Source of the DNA: Planctomycetota bacterium
GTDB lineage: Bacteria > Planctomycetota > MHYJ01 > WSZJ01 > JACPWG01
DNA: 6,312 nucleotides
Direction: 5' to 3'
Assembly (NCBI GenBank): GCA_016220045.1
Contig: JACRIP010000414.1
Span: forward strand, 1-6,312
This document shows, piece by piece, positions 1-6,312 of this stretch. The notes beneath the pieces were generated by a model. That model saw only the letters and a list, made by a program, of their open reading frames with translations, did no database searches and was not told where the DNA came from. Made by a program: the position numbers and the translations under genes. Every line of letters begins with the position of its first letter. Positions within the stretch are counted from its first letter, which is position 1.

Positions 1-42
1 CGCCGCGCTCAGCCCGCCCATCGCAGCCGGCCGAGCGCGCCG

Positions 43-1857
43 TCACCGTGCGCGCGCCGCCTTCCGGTACTCCGCCTCCCACGCCGCCACCGCCTGCCCT
101 TCCCGCAACTCCGTAATCCCGCGCCGCCGCACCTCCGCCAGGAACGCGTCCAGCTCCTCCCCCTCGCGCGGCGCGCGCGCCAACCTCGCATAGCGCAGCG
201 CCAGCCGCGCCTTCGCCACGTACTCCGCCGCCGTCGCGTCCCCCGCCGCCAGCGCCTCCGCCTGGTCAAAGAGCTTCGTCCCTGCCGCCAGCATCTCCTC
301 GCTCAGCCAGGCCGCCATCGGCGGATCGTAGACGAAAAGATGCCGCGCCGCCCCGGCCTCCCCGCGAAAGCGGCCGTGCAGGAGGTCGAACCACGCCCGC
401 ATCGGCCCCGCAGCCGCACCGTACACGCCCGTCATCCACTCCGTCACCAGCGCGTCCGCATCCGCCGCCGGGTCCCACAGCAGCCGCGCCATCACCCACG
501 AGCGCAGCTCGGCGTCCGAGCCGCCTCCCCCCTGCGCATAGGCGCCTTCGCAGAACACCCCCTTCACCCCCAGCTCCCGGTAAAGCCGCAGTTCGGCGGG
601 GAACTCGTCGAAGTCCGGAAAGGGCAGCAGGTAGTTCGCGAAGTCCGTGTTGTAGTGCCAGATGTAGAGCGCGTCCGTGAGGCCGGCCCAGGCGCGCAGC
701 CGCTCGCGGAATTCGCCGGTCGGCGGGGCCGTGCACGCGGCGTAGGGGTGCGCCTGGCAGCACCGGATCGGGCACAGGCGCACGCGGACGTTCTTCCGCG
801 GCGCGATCCCGCGCGGCGGCGCTTCGGTGAACCAGTAGGCGAGCATGTCGAGCTTCTTGTCCGGATGTTCGGTCTCGAGCGCCGCGGCGAGCCGGTTCAC
901 GAATTCCAGGTAAAGACCCGAGGGCGCGCCGTAGGCTTCGACCCGCGCGCGGCAGGCCGCGCAGAGGCACTGCCCGTCGGTGTCGTTCTGCGAGACCGAG
1001 ATGATCTGCGCATCCGGCATTTGCCGTATCCAGTCGCGTATCCGCTCGAGCGCGCGGGCCTGGACCTCCGGGTTGGTCAGGCAGCGCTGCACGTAGCCGC
1101 CGGCGCGGGCGCCGCCGATCAGCGGAAAGTACTCCGGATGGTCGGCGTACAAATCCGGCGGAATCAGGAGGTCGAAGGAGTGCGCCCAGGGGCAGTAGGT
1201 GACTTTTCCGCCGGTGTCGGCGTCGAGCCTGGTGAAGTGTCCGTTGATGCGGTTGCGGAAGGCCCAGTCGCGGCCCTGGGCTTCGGTGAAGAAGGGCTCG
1301 CGGTACTCGAAGGCCGGGTTCGAGCTCTCGTCGAGGGCGGGCAGGACCAGGGTAGCGCGGCGCGGCACGCGCGTCACCGAAGGCGTATACCAGCGCACGC
1401 CCAGCCGGTCGAGGAGGCTGACGCAGGCGTAGAGGGTGCCGCGCGGGCCCGCGCCCGCCGCGACCAGGCGCGCGCCCACGGTGCGCAGCACGAACCCTTC
1501 GTCCCCGAGGCGGGCGGGATCGGGGTTTACACCGATGGCCGCGGTGTGCGCGCTCGGCCCGACGAGGATCGCGCGCGCGGGCAACGGGCCGTCGTCGGCG
1601 CGGATCGGCAGGCGCGCGCCGGTGATTTCCGCCACCCAGGTCTGCACCTCCTCGGCGCCGCGCCGCACCGCCGGGGCCGCCGCGCGGGCTACGATCAGGA
1701 CGTAGTCCGAGACGCCGTCGCGCACCAGCTCCAGGTCGGTTCCGCCTGCGGCCGCGAATCGGCCGCACGCCGACGCCAGCAGCAACACGAGGGTCGCCGG
1801 GAAGAGATACCGCCGGCGACGGACCGGCCTCAAGCACAGCAAGGACTCGTCTCCCAT
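43..1857 (-). CDS. DUF4838 (GH67-like) domain protein, putative secreted lipoprotein
   Basis: Predicted 604-residue exported protein of the DUF4838 family, which is built like alpha-glucuronidases but has no firmly established reaction. The N-terminus has a basic RRRR patch (13-16), a hydrophobic core (17-30) and a possible lipobox LASA-C with Cys31, so it is probably a lipoprotein; plain signal-peptidase cleavage near residue 37 is the alternative. Residues about 41-175 look like the GH67-type N-terminal domain (EVQTWVAEITGARLPI at 70-85; GDEGFVLR; GTLYACVSLLDRLGVRWYTP). About 180-480 is the DUF4838 barrel-like region, with family-typical SVSQNDTDGQCLC at 287-299 and WHYNTDF at 400-406. Glu437 (CEGAY) is a conceivable catalytic acid, but this is speculation. 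Cysteines cluster at 297/299/302 and 362/366/367/375. The C-terminal 120 residues are helical. The ATG overlaps the upstream stop as TGATG, and no Shine-Dalgarno is visible, so translational coupling to the gene before it is likely. Family call is fairly sure; substrate unknown. Confidence 0.85.
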   Translation of the reverse strand: MGDESLLCLRPVRRRRYLFPATLVLLLASACGRFAAAGGTDLELVRDGVSDYVLIVARAAAPAVRRGAEEVQTWVAEITGARLPIRADDGPLPARAILVGPSAHTAAIGVNPDPARLGDEGFVLRTVGARLVAAGAGPRGTLYACVSLLDRLGVRWYTPSVTRVPRRATLVLPALDESSNPAFEYREPFFTEAQGRDWAFRNRINGHFTRLDADTGGKVTYCPWAHSFDLLIPPDLYADHPEYFPLIGGARAGGYVQRCLTNPEVQARALERIRDWIRQMPDAQIISVSQNDTDGQCLCAACRARVEAYGAPSGLYLEFVNRLAAALETEHPDKKLDMLAYWFTEAPPRGIAPRKNVRVRLCPIRCCQAHPYAACTAPPTGEFRERLRAWAGLTDALYIWHYNTDFANYLLPFPDFDEFPAELRLYRELGVKGVFCEGAYAQGGGGSDAELRSWVMARLLWDPAADADALVTEWMTGVYGAAAGPMRAWFDLLHGRFRGEAGAARHLFVYDPPMAAWLSEEMLAAGTKLFDQAEALAAGDATAAEYVAKARLALRYARLARAPREGEELDAFLAEVRRRGITELREGQAVAAWEAEYRKAARAR

Positions 1858-2140
1858 CAGTAGTCCAACTTCATCGGCAGCTCTTCGGCCACGGAGTGGC
1901 GCGCCAGCTTGAGGACGAGATCCAGACCGAAGCGCGCGGTCTGCAGAAACTCGGATGCCGGCGGCGATGCTGCTGCCGAACCGGGCGCGGGGAACGTCGG
2001 CACGTGCGCCGCCAGCTCCTCCAACTCCGCCACGAGGCGTACGCTCGACCCGATCCAGACCTGGTCCCCGGTGTACGATGGCCCGCGGAAGACCCGGGAG
2101 AAGTCGCCGGGCGGGTCCGGGTTGCGACCACTTCCTACCG
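1857..2140 (-). pseudogene. Displaced C-terminal part of the deacetylase-like gene (other frame)
   Basis: After the stop at 2137-2135 of the upstream frame, the neighbouring frame has about 90 residues with ordinary protein composition: NPDPPGDFSRVF, YTGDQVWIGSSVRLVAELEEL, then an Ala/Pro stretch and a helical end FLQTARFGLDLVLKLARHS finishing in MKLDY. It has no good start codon of its own: an ATG at about 2240 has its purine run too close, and a later GTG falls inside the conserved-looking stretch. Its TGA overlaps the ATG of the DUF4838 gene by one base, the geometry expected for the true end of an upstream operon member. I therefore read 4177-1857 as one gene of about 773 residues interrupted by an apparent one-base loss somewhere around 2137-2180, a G/C-run-rich stretch. 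A separate small protein is possible but less likely. Confidence 0.6.
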
Positions 2141-4177
2141 CGGCCCGCGGCCCGGGCGCCCCGCGGACCCGCCCGGCCCCGTGGGCGCCCAGGAGGCTTC
2201 GACCTCGCGCCGCGACGGAACCGCCCCCGCGCACGTCCATGCCTCCGCGGTCTCCTGAATGGTCGCCCAGCGCACGCACCCGAGCGCTGCGACCCTCGCC
2301 GCCCACGCCTCGATCGCCGCGATGCCGTCCTCGGTCCCGATGATCGTGAGCGTGCTCGGCCGCACCATGATCGTCGCACTCACCACCGGCGGTCCGCCTC
2401 CACGCCCGCCCGCACCGGCGCCTGGCGCCGCCAGTTCCTGCGCCAGCTTCTCCGCGCCCGCCGGCAGGAGCGGCCCGCCCCCGACCGTCACCAGCAACCC
2501 CTGAGGATCGTCGAGCGCGAATTCGCTCCCGCTCCTCGGGCGCCAGACGCCGATCGCGGGAAGGTCGGCCCCCCGCCCGTGCCCCGGCCGCGCATTCGTG
2601 CCCCAGAGCACCGCGGCCTGCCACTCCGCGCCGCCCGCCCCGCGGACCGGCGTCCGCAACCGCTCGACCTCCTCGAGCAACGCTCCGGACGCCACATGGG
2701 TCGGGTGGCCACCGTATCCAGCAATCGCCGCCGCGCAGGCCGCCCGATCGGCATGCTCGTGGGCATGCACGTCCCATTGTACCCCCAGCGCCTCCAGGGC
2801 GCGAATCAACTCCGCCGCCCGCGGCTCGCCCCGCAGCCACCCGATATCCGCGCCCACGGACCAGCGCATCCCCGCGCCGGCGGTCGGCGAGCGCCCGGCC
2901 GCCGTCGCCCGCTCGAAAAAGCGCCGCAAGGCGTCGACCTCCGGCCAGCTCGATCGCTTGCTCTCAATGTGCATGGTCCCGGAAAGGTAGAGCAGCGGGC
3001 CGTGACCCGCGCCCGGCGGAAGCGCCGGAGGCGCCGCCCCTGCGCCCACCCGCTCCTCCCCCGCCGCACCGGCCGGCGCCGCCGGTTCACCCAGCCCCCC
3101 CGCCGCACCCGCCGCCGGGGCGCCCGCGCCCTTCCCCGCCGCCGGCTGCCACCCAAGCCGCGCCAACAGCCCGGGCGCGCCGATCGCGCCGAGCCGCGGC
3201 GCCTGCGCGGCTACATATCGTACCGTATCCTCGTACAGCGACCACACCGCCGCCGCCCGCTCCGCCGACAGCGGCGTCGCGCGTCGCGTCGCGTCCCAGG
3301 GCGGCACCCGCCGCCGCGACAGGTACACCGTCGTCCACGCGGACTTCTCCGCGATGAAGTCGTTGTCGTGCATCTTGATCCCGACGAAGTACGGCCCCGC
3401 CGGCCCCGCGCGCGCCCCCTCCTGCGCCCCCGCCGTCCGCCGCGCTTCGGCGAACGCCGCCTCGACCACGTCCGCCGCGCGCTCTCCGACCTTCGTGAAC
3501 AGCTTGAGGTCCACGTGCTCCGGCCGCAGCCACGTCCCGCCCAGTTTCTCCCCCAGCCCGATCGCGCGCCCGTGTTGCATCACCATCGGCGCGCCGAGTT
3601 CGCGGAAGACCTCGTGCACCGAACGCCCGACCTCGGCGTCCGCCTGGAAGGCCGCGACATACGGCGCATACCCCATCTCCCGGGCGACCTCGGCGTAGCC
3701 GCCCGCGCGTTCCAGGGTCCGGCCCGTCGCCGGGTCGAGCGCGTGCGTCTCGTAGGTACGTACCACCTGCCGCTGCTCCGCCTCCCCCATCTGACGCAAC
3801 CCCAGCCAATCGTACCGGGTATAGTACGGGCTGGGCGGTCGCACGTGATAGCACACGGAACCGATCTTCGACGCCTTCAGCCGTGCGATCAAGTCCGGAG
3901 CCTGCGTACGGTACACGTCGAAGATCGTCCCGGTGAGATAGAAATCGACCGGTACGCCCAGCTTCTCGTGCAAATCCAGGATGCGCAGGACCACGGCGCG
4001 GCTTTTCTCCGGATACGCGAAATCCTGTACATTGATCGAGAAGATGGCCAGGCCTTGCGCCGGAGCCTGCGCCCCCGCCTCGGGCGGCGCCGACCGCGCG
4101 CTCGGCGCGGGCCCGCCGAGCCCGAACAGGGCGACCGCCAGACCGGCGGCACACGCCACCGAAACGCGATGCTGCAT
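2135..4177 (-). CDS. Secreted two-domain polysaccharide-deacetylase-like protein (main frame, likely frameshifted at 3' end)
   Basis: First gene of the leftward operon; this frame gives 680 residues. The N-terminus is a signal peptide (MQHR, hydrophobic 7-22, likely cleavage after ARSA near 30). Domain 1 (about 42-342) starts with the strand FSINVQDF (46-53) and contains VPVDFYLTGTIFD (75-87), CYHVRPPSPYYTRYDW (109-124), TWLRPEHVDLKLF (215-227) and GIKMHDNDF (266-274). A 50-residue Ala/Gly/Pro linker (343-393) leads to domain 2 (about 395-648), with LSGTMHIES (398-406), WSVGADIGWL (439-448), WDVHAHEHADRA (468-479), and a tail VRWATIQETAEAW (635-647) that resembles the last strand and helix of NodB-type deacetylases. 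The classical NodB TFDD and HxxxH motifs are not obvious, so the catalytic role is uncertain; a carbohydrate-active barrel is the best guess. The last 20-30 residues are Gly/Pro/Arg-rich and look out of frame; the natural C-terminus seems to lie in the adjacent frame. The ATG is chosen for its GGAGGT site 4 bases upstream and the signal peptide. Confidence 0.7.
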   Translation of the reverse strand: MQHRVSVACAAGLAVALFGLGGPAPSARSAPPEAGAQAPAQGLAIFSINVQDFAYPEKSRAVVLRILDLHEKLGVPVDFYLTGTIFDVYRTQAPDLIARLKASKIGSVCYHVRPPSPYYTRYDWLGLRQMGEAEQRQVVRTYETHALDPATGRTLERAGGYAEVAREMGYAPYVAAFQADAEVGRSVHEVFRELGAPMVMQHGRAIGLGEKLGGTWLRPEHVDLKLFTKVGERAADVVEAAFAEARRTAGAQEGARAGPAGPYFVGIKMHDNDFIAEKSAWTTVYLSRRRVPPWDATRRATPLSAERAAAVWSLYEDTVRYVAAQAPRLGAIGAPGLLARLGWQPAAGKGAGAPAAGAAGGLGEPAAPAGAAGEERVGAGAAPPALPPGAGHGPLLYLSGTMHIESKRSSWPEVDALRRFFERATAAGRSPTAGAGMRWSVGADIGWLRGEPRAAELIRALEALGVQWDVHAHEHADRAACAAAIAGYGGHPTHVASGALLEEVERLRTPVRGAGGAEWQAAVLWGTNARPGHGRGADLPAIGVWRPRSGSEFALDDPQGLLVTVGGGPLLPAGAEKLAQELAAPGAGAGGRGGGPPVVSATIMVRPSTLTIIGTEDGIAAIEAWAARVAALGCVRWATIQETAEAWTCAGAVPSRREVEASWAPTGPGGSAGRPGRGPR

Positions 4178-4181
4178 GGCG

Positions 4182-4187
4182 ACCTCC
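4182..4187 (-). promoter_or_regulatory. Ribosome binding site GGAGGT for the deacetylase-like gene
   Basis: On the minus strand GGAGGT lies 4 bases before the ATG at 4177 (5-6 bases if GGAGG is taken as the core). It fixes this start over upstream in-frame ATG codons, whose translation would lack a leading signal peptide. Confidence 0.75.
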
Positions 4188-4311
4188 GCGGGGTGAGCGG
4201 GCGCGCCCGGTGGGAGTCCGTCCGACGGTCGCACGGTCCTCCGGGCGTACTGCCGCTTTGCAAATCCGCGGCCGCGCCGCCGCCACGGGCTGCGGGCCGG
4301 GATCGGTTGCC

Positions 4312-4340
4312 ATTCTAGCGGCACGCTTCGCCCAAGGGAA
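4312..4340 (-). promoter_or_regulatory. Candidate sigma70-like promoter for the leftward operon
   Basis: Minus strand TAGAAT (4317-4312) matches five of six bases of the -10 consensus. Seventeen bases upstream is TTCCCT (4340-4335), a poor -35 with three of six matches. Transcription from here would give a leader of about 130 bases before the start at 4177. It is the best AT-containing match in a GC-rich gap; visual match only. Confidence 0.3.
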
Positions 4341-4468
4341 GATCCCTGCCTGGTCGCTTGCCCCGAGCAGCCTCCCGTCCGTCCGATTCCGCAACACGTC
4401 GGGCGTCCGCGCGCGCGACACGCAAGCGATTCGGTACGGCAGCAGCCGACCTTCACCCGGGGCGCAAC

Positions 4469-4497
4469 TTGACTTCCCCTCACCGCGGTGGGAAGAT
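4469..4497 (+). promoter_or_regulatory. Weak candidate promoter for the sensor-kinase gene
   Basis: TTGACT (4469-4474) matches five of six -35 bases. With a 17-base spacer it is followed by GAAGAT (4492-4497), which matches only three of six -10 bases. It lies 75 bases upstream of the ATG at 4572. Speculative. Confidence 0.22.
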
Positions 4498-4571
4498 CGT
4501 TCGCGGTATCGTCCTGAGGGATCCGGGGGGCAGGCGACCCGCGAGGATCGCACCTACACGCGAGATGACCC

Positions 4572-4791
4572 ATGCCCTCTCCCTTCGCCGACTGGCCCGA
4601 ATCGCTGACGGGGCCCGATCGCGCGCGGGTGGAGACCGCCCTGGCGCGGGGCTTCGTCACGCAGGACCAGGTGCGCGACATCCTGCGCGACCTGGCGACG
4701 CCGGGCGGCGCCCGCGGGGTGGACGCGGGCGGTCCGGATGTCCGTCAGCTCCTCCTGGAACGCGGCTACCTGACCGCGGCGCGGCCTGCGC
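4572..4791 (+). pseudogene. N-terminal part of a sensor histidine kinase gene, before a frameshift
   Basis: From the ATG at 4572 about 70 residues look genuinely coding. They contain two copies of a short paired-helix motif, ALARGFVTQDQVRDIL (residues about 18-33) and LLLERGYLTAA, a small module often found at the front of signalling kinases and type IV pilus ATPases. After LTAA (about 4780) this frame becomes an Arg/Pro-rich shadow that stays open to 5603. The neighbouring frame, just after its stop at 4771-4773, picks up with RALEPAPPLQ, which continues the second motif well (LLLERGYLTAA-x-RAL). One surplus base (or two lost) between about 4776 and 4795 explains this. No clear Shine-Dalgarno precedes the ATG, so the start is moderately supported. 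Confidence 0.55.
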
Positions 4792-4824
4792 GCTCTGGAA
4801 CCGGCGCCGCCGCTCCAGCGGGAC

Positions 4825-5917
4825 GTGGCGCCGCGGAGCGCGGCCGCCCCATCTCCTGCGGCAGCCCCCGCGGCCTCCCCCGCCGCGCCCCGGCCGGCGC
4901 CCAGCCAGGTCACGGCGGCCATCCCGACCGGCGCGTCCGGCGATCCGCTGCTGATCTCGCGCTCGGTCCTCGACGCCTGCCTGCGCGACGGCTTCTCGAT
5001 CCTGACGCGCTTCGGTCAGCCCGGCGCAACCCCGGCCTCGCACAGCGTGGTCGCCGCCGGCATCAAGTCCGTCCTGTGCGTGCCGATCGAGTTCGGCGGC
5101 CGCGTCCTCGGTGCGCTCTACGTCGATTCCCGCGCGGAGCAGGAGATCTTCCAGCGCGGCGATCTCGATCTCCTCGCCGGCTATGCGGCCTTCCTGGCCT
5201 CGCTCGCCGACCGGCGTATCCTGGAGGGTCGCGTAGTCGAGACCGAGCACCGCCTGGAATACCTCCTGCGCCATCTCCCGCTCGGGATCTTCGCGATCGA
5301 CGCCCAGCAGCGGATCACGCTCTGGAGCCCTGCGTGCGAGCGGTTCCTCGGGCGCCCGGCCGCCGAGGTGGTCGGGTCCGCGACCCTCGAGCTGCTGCTG
5401 CGTTCCCGCGCCGCGGGAGACGCCGCACTCGGGCAGGCCGACGCCGGCGCCGATTACGTCATCGAACGCGAATTCGCGCGGCAGGTCGGCGGTTCCTTCC
5501 TCGGGCTGCTCACGTTGCGCAAGTTCGCGGGGGCGGACGGCGGCGCGGGGGGGTACGTCGGTCTGCTGGAGGACGTGTCGGAGCGGCGCGCACTGCGCGA
5601 TGAGCTGGCGCGGGAGGAGAAGATGGCCACCCTGCGCTTGCGGGTCGCGGGAGTGGCGCACGATTTCAAGAACGTGCTCTCGCCGATGATGGGCTTCGCC
5701 GATCTGGCGAAGCGCAAGCCGGAGGCGGCGCAGCGGCTGGCCGATACCGTGCTCTCCTCCGGCAAGCAGGGGCTCGCGCTCACCACCGCACTGCTGCGCC
5801 AGGCCCGCGGCGGCGAGGATGCGACCGCGGCGACCGACGTCGCGCCGCTCCTCGACAGCGTGCTCAACCTGGTGCACCACGAGCTGACCCGTAGCGGGAT
5901 CGAGGTCCGCCGCGCCG
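4825..5917 (+). CDS. Sensor histidine kinase: partial GAF, PAS and HisKA domains, ATPase domain missing
   Basis: Main body of the kinase gene. The frame opens after a stop at 4771; the first usable start is GTG 4825, but it is probably the continuation of the ATG at 4572 after a frameshift. An Ala/Pro linker (about 4828-4920) precedes the second half only of a GAF domain (about 4939-5217: LLISRSVLDACLRDG, SHSVVAAGIKSVLCVPIEFGG, LGALYVDSR). Next come a PAS domain (about 5248-5580: YLLRHLPLGIFAID, ITLWSPACERFLGR, GYVGLLEDVSERR) and a HisKA domain from about 5614 with the phosphoacceptor box VAHDFKNVL, its His codon at 5659-5661. The protein should autophosphorylate on that His and pass phosphate to a response regulator, none of which is in the window. 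The N-, G1- and G2-boxes of the ATPase domain are absent: recognisable kinase sequence stops around RSGIEVRR (about 5910). The frame then runs open to the window end as Arg-rich, non-family sequence. As it stands it cannot be an active kinase. The domain call is secure. Confidence 0.75.
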
Positions 5918-6115
5918 GAGAACGACGACGCGAAGCGCGAGAAACTGGCGGTGAAGCTGCACGGCGACACGGCGATCCGCTACGACCGGATGAAGCTCTC
6001 GGCGGCGATGATGGTCATCCTTCAGTTCACCGGCCAGAATGCGATCCCGACGCCGGCGCGCATCCGCTCGTGGCGCGAGGTCTCGCCGTGCCTGGCGGAC
6101 GTGCCGCAGGGGTAG
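5888..6115 (+). pseudogene. 3' fragment of an unrecognised ORF fused after the truncated kinase
   Basis: In the frame one step from the kinase, from just after a stop at 5885-5887 to TAG at 6113-6115, there is a protein-like sequence of about 65-75 residues (KREKLAVKLHGDTAIRYD, MKLSAAMMVILQFTG, RIRSWREVSPCLADVPQG). It has balanced composition with Lys, Ile, Met and Phe, unlike the Arg/Pro/Ala-rich shadows elsewhere. The first ATG is internal (about 5990), so it looks like the C-terminal end of a longer gene whose beginning is missing. Sense begins around 5915, exactly where kinase similarity stops. I do not recognise the family. Confidence 0.4.
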
Positions 6116-6247
6116 CACGGCAACGACAACGGCAATCGCGTTCGGGAGAGCAGGCCCGCCCGGCCGAGGAATGCTGCTCGCAAGGCCCGTACGTTCGTAG
6201 TTCCGCCTCCAGGGGCCGTTCCAAAAGCCTCCGGCCGGGCCACGCCG

Positions 6248-6269
6248 GGGCGGACACAGGGGTCCGCCC
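6248..6269. repeat. Short perfect palindrome GGGCGGAC / GTCCGCCC
   Basis: Eight-base perfect arms (6248-6255 and 6262-6269) around a six-base loop ACAGGG. No T-run follows, so it is not a standard intrinsic terminator. It forms part of a larger inverted pair. Confidence 0.6.
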
Positions 6270-6312
6270 GTACCGAAAACCGTGGCCGAACGTAGGGGCG
6301 GACCCCCGTGTC
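6253..6312. repeat. Imperfect inverted repeat of a GGGGCGGAC-type element at the window edge
   Basis: The 21 bases at 6253-6273 match the reverse complement of 6292-6312 at 19 positions, with an 18-base spacer. The copies read roughly GTAGGGGCGGAC-CCCGTGTC. The element probably continues beyond the window. It looks like a dispersed intergenic (REP-like) repeat rather than a transposon end. Nothing coding is seen from 6116 onward. Confidence 0.6.

Larger units (their letters stand above)
4178..4571. promoter_or_regulatory. Divergent intergenic region
   Basis: A 394-base gap separates the starts of the leftward operon and the rightward kinase gene, so it must hold the promoters of both. Apart from the ribosome site and two weak promoter candidates listed separately, I see no riboswitch, tRNA, convincing operator palindrome or repeat. 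Open frames crossing it are rich in Arg and Pro and look non-coding. Confidence 0.6.

Noticed and set aside
1..21. Possible start (ATG at 21 on the minus strand, MGGLSAA) of a third operon gene
   Set aside because: Only seven codons are visible and no Shine-Dalgarno precedes it, so it cannot be supported.
340..1863. 507-codon open frame on the plus strand opposite the DUF4838 gene
   Set aside because: Arg/Ala/Val-rich antisense shadow of a gene with clear family motifs and a signal peptide on the other strand.
2100..2180. Programmed -1 ribosomal frameshifting at the deacetylase-like gene
   Set aside because: The region holds G/C-rich codons with no classical slippery heptamer; a one-base loss or sequencing slip is simpler.
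1955..4318. 787-codon open frame on the plus strand opposite the deacetylase-like gene
   Set aside because: Its translation is Arg/Pro-rich with no recognisable motif; it mirrors the third-position GC bias of the real minus-strand gene.
4178..4681. Longer start for the deacetylase-like protein using upstream in-frame ATG codons
   Set aside because: The extension is Arg/Gly/Pro-rich, would bury the signal peptide and overlaps the divergent gene; the 4177 start has a GGAGGT site.
4657..5970. 437-codon open frame on the minus strand opposite the kinase
   Set aside because: Antisense shadow; the plus strand shows unmistakable GAF, PAS and HisKA motifs.
6248..6269. Intrinsic transcription terminator
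   Set aside because: The palindrome has no following T-run on either strand.

Overview
This is a very GC-rich window (roughly 70% G+C by eye, with third codon positions almost always G or C). It carries a leftward pair of secreted carbohydrate-type proteins, a divergent control gap, and a rightward sensor-kinase locus that is broken in several places. Together with small paired-helix modules of the 'ALARGFVTQDQV' kind in front of a GAF/PAS kinase, the DUF4838-type protein suggests an environmental Planctomycetota-like bacterium or a neighbour such as Hydrogenedentota or Armatimonadota. This is an inference; no marker gene is present.

Left part (1-4177, minus strand): the promoter-proximal gene (start 4177) encodes an exported two-lobed protein that looks like a polysaccharide deacetylase/TIM-barrel type protein. 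Its frame ends at a stop at 2135, but a convincing C-terminal continuation lies in another frame down to 1857, so the gene carries an apparent one-base frameshift. That continuation ends in a TGATG overlap with the next gene, a DUF4838 / GH67-like putative lipoprotein (1857-43). The two genes form a tightly coupled operon, probably for recognising or breaking down a sugar polymer outside the cytoplasm.

Middle (4178-4571): a 394-base divergent intergenic region. It has a good Shine-Dalgarno for the leftward gene and weak sigma70-like promoter candidates on each strand.

Right part (4572-6312, plus strand): a sensor histidine kinase gene with a small helical N-terminal module, an Ala/Pro linker, the second half of a GAF domain, a PAS domain and a HisKA dimerisation/phosphoacceptor domain. 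It changes frame near 4780-4792, seems to lack the first half of GAF, and loses the whole ATPase domain at about 5915. There the sequence switches to the tail of an unrelated, unrecognised ORF ending at 6115. The window closes in non-coding sequence with a near-perfect inverted repeat of a GGGGCGGAC-type element. I see no RNA genes, CRISPR array or transposase, and no clear evidence for a new multi-gene system. The most notable signals are the two apparent frameshifts and the kinase/unknown-ORF junction, which may be gene decay or assembly artefacts.
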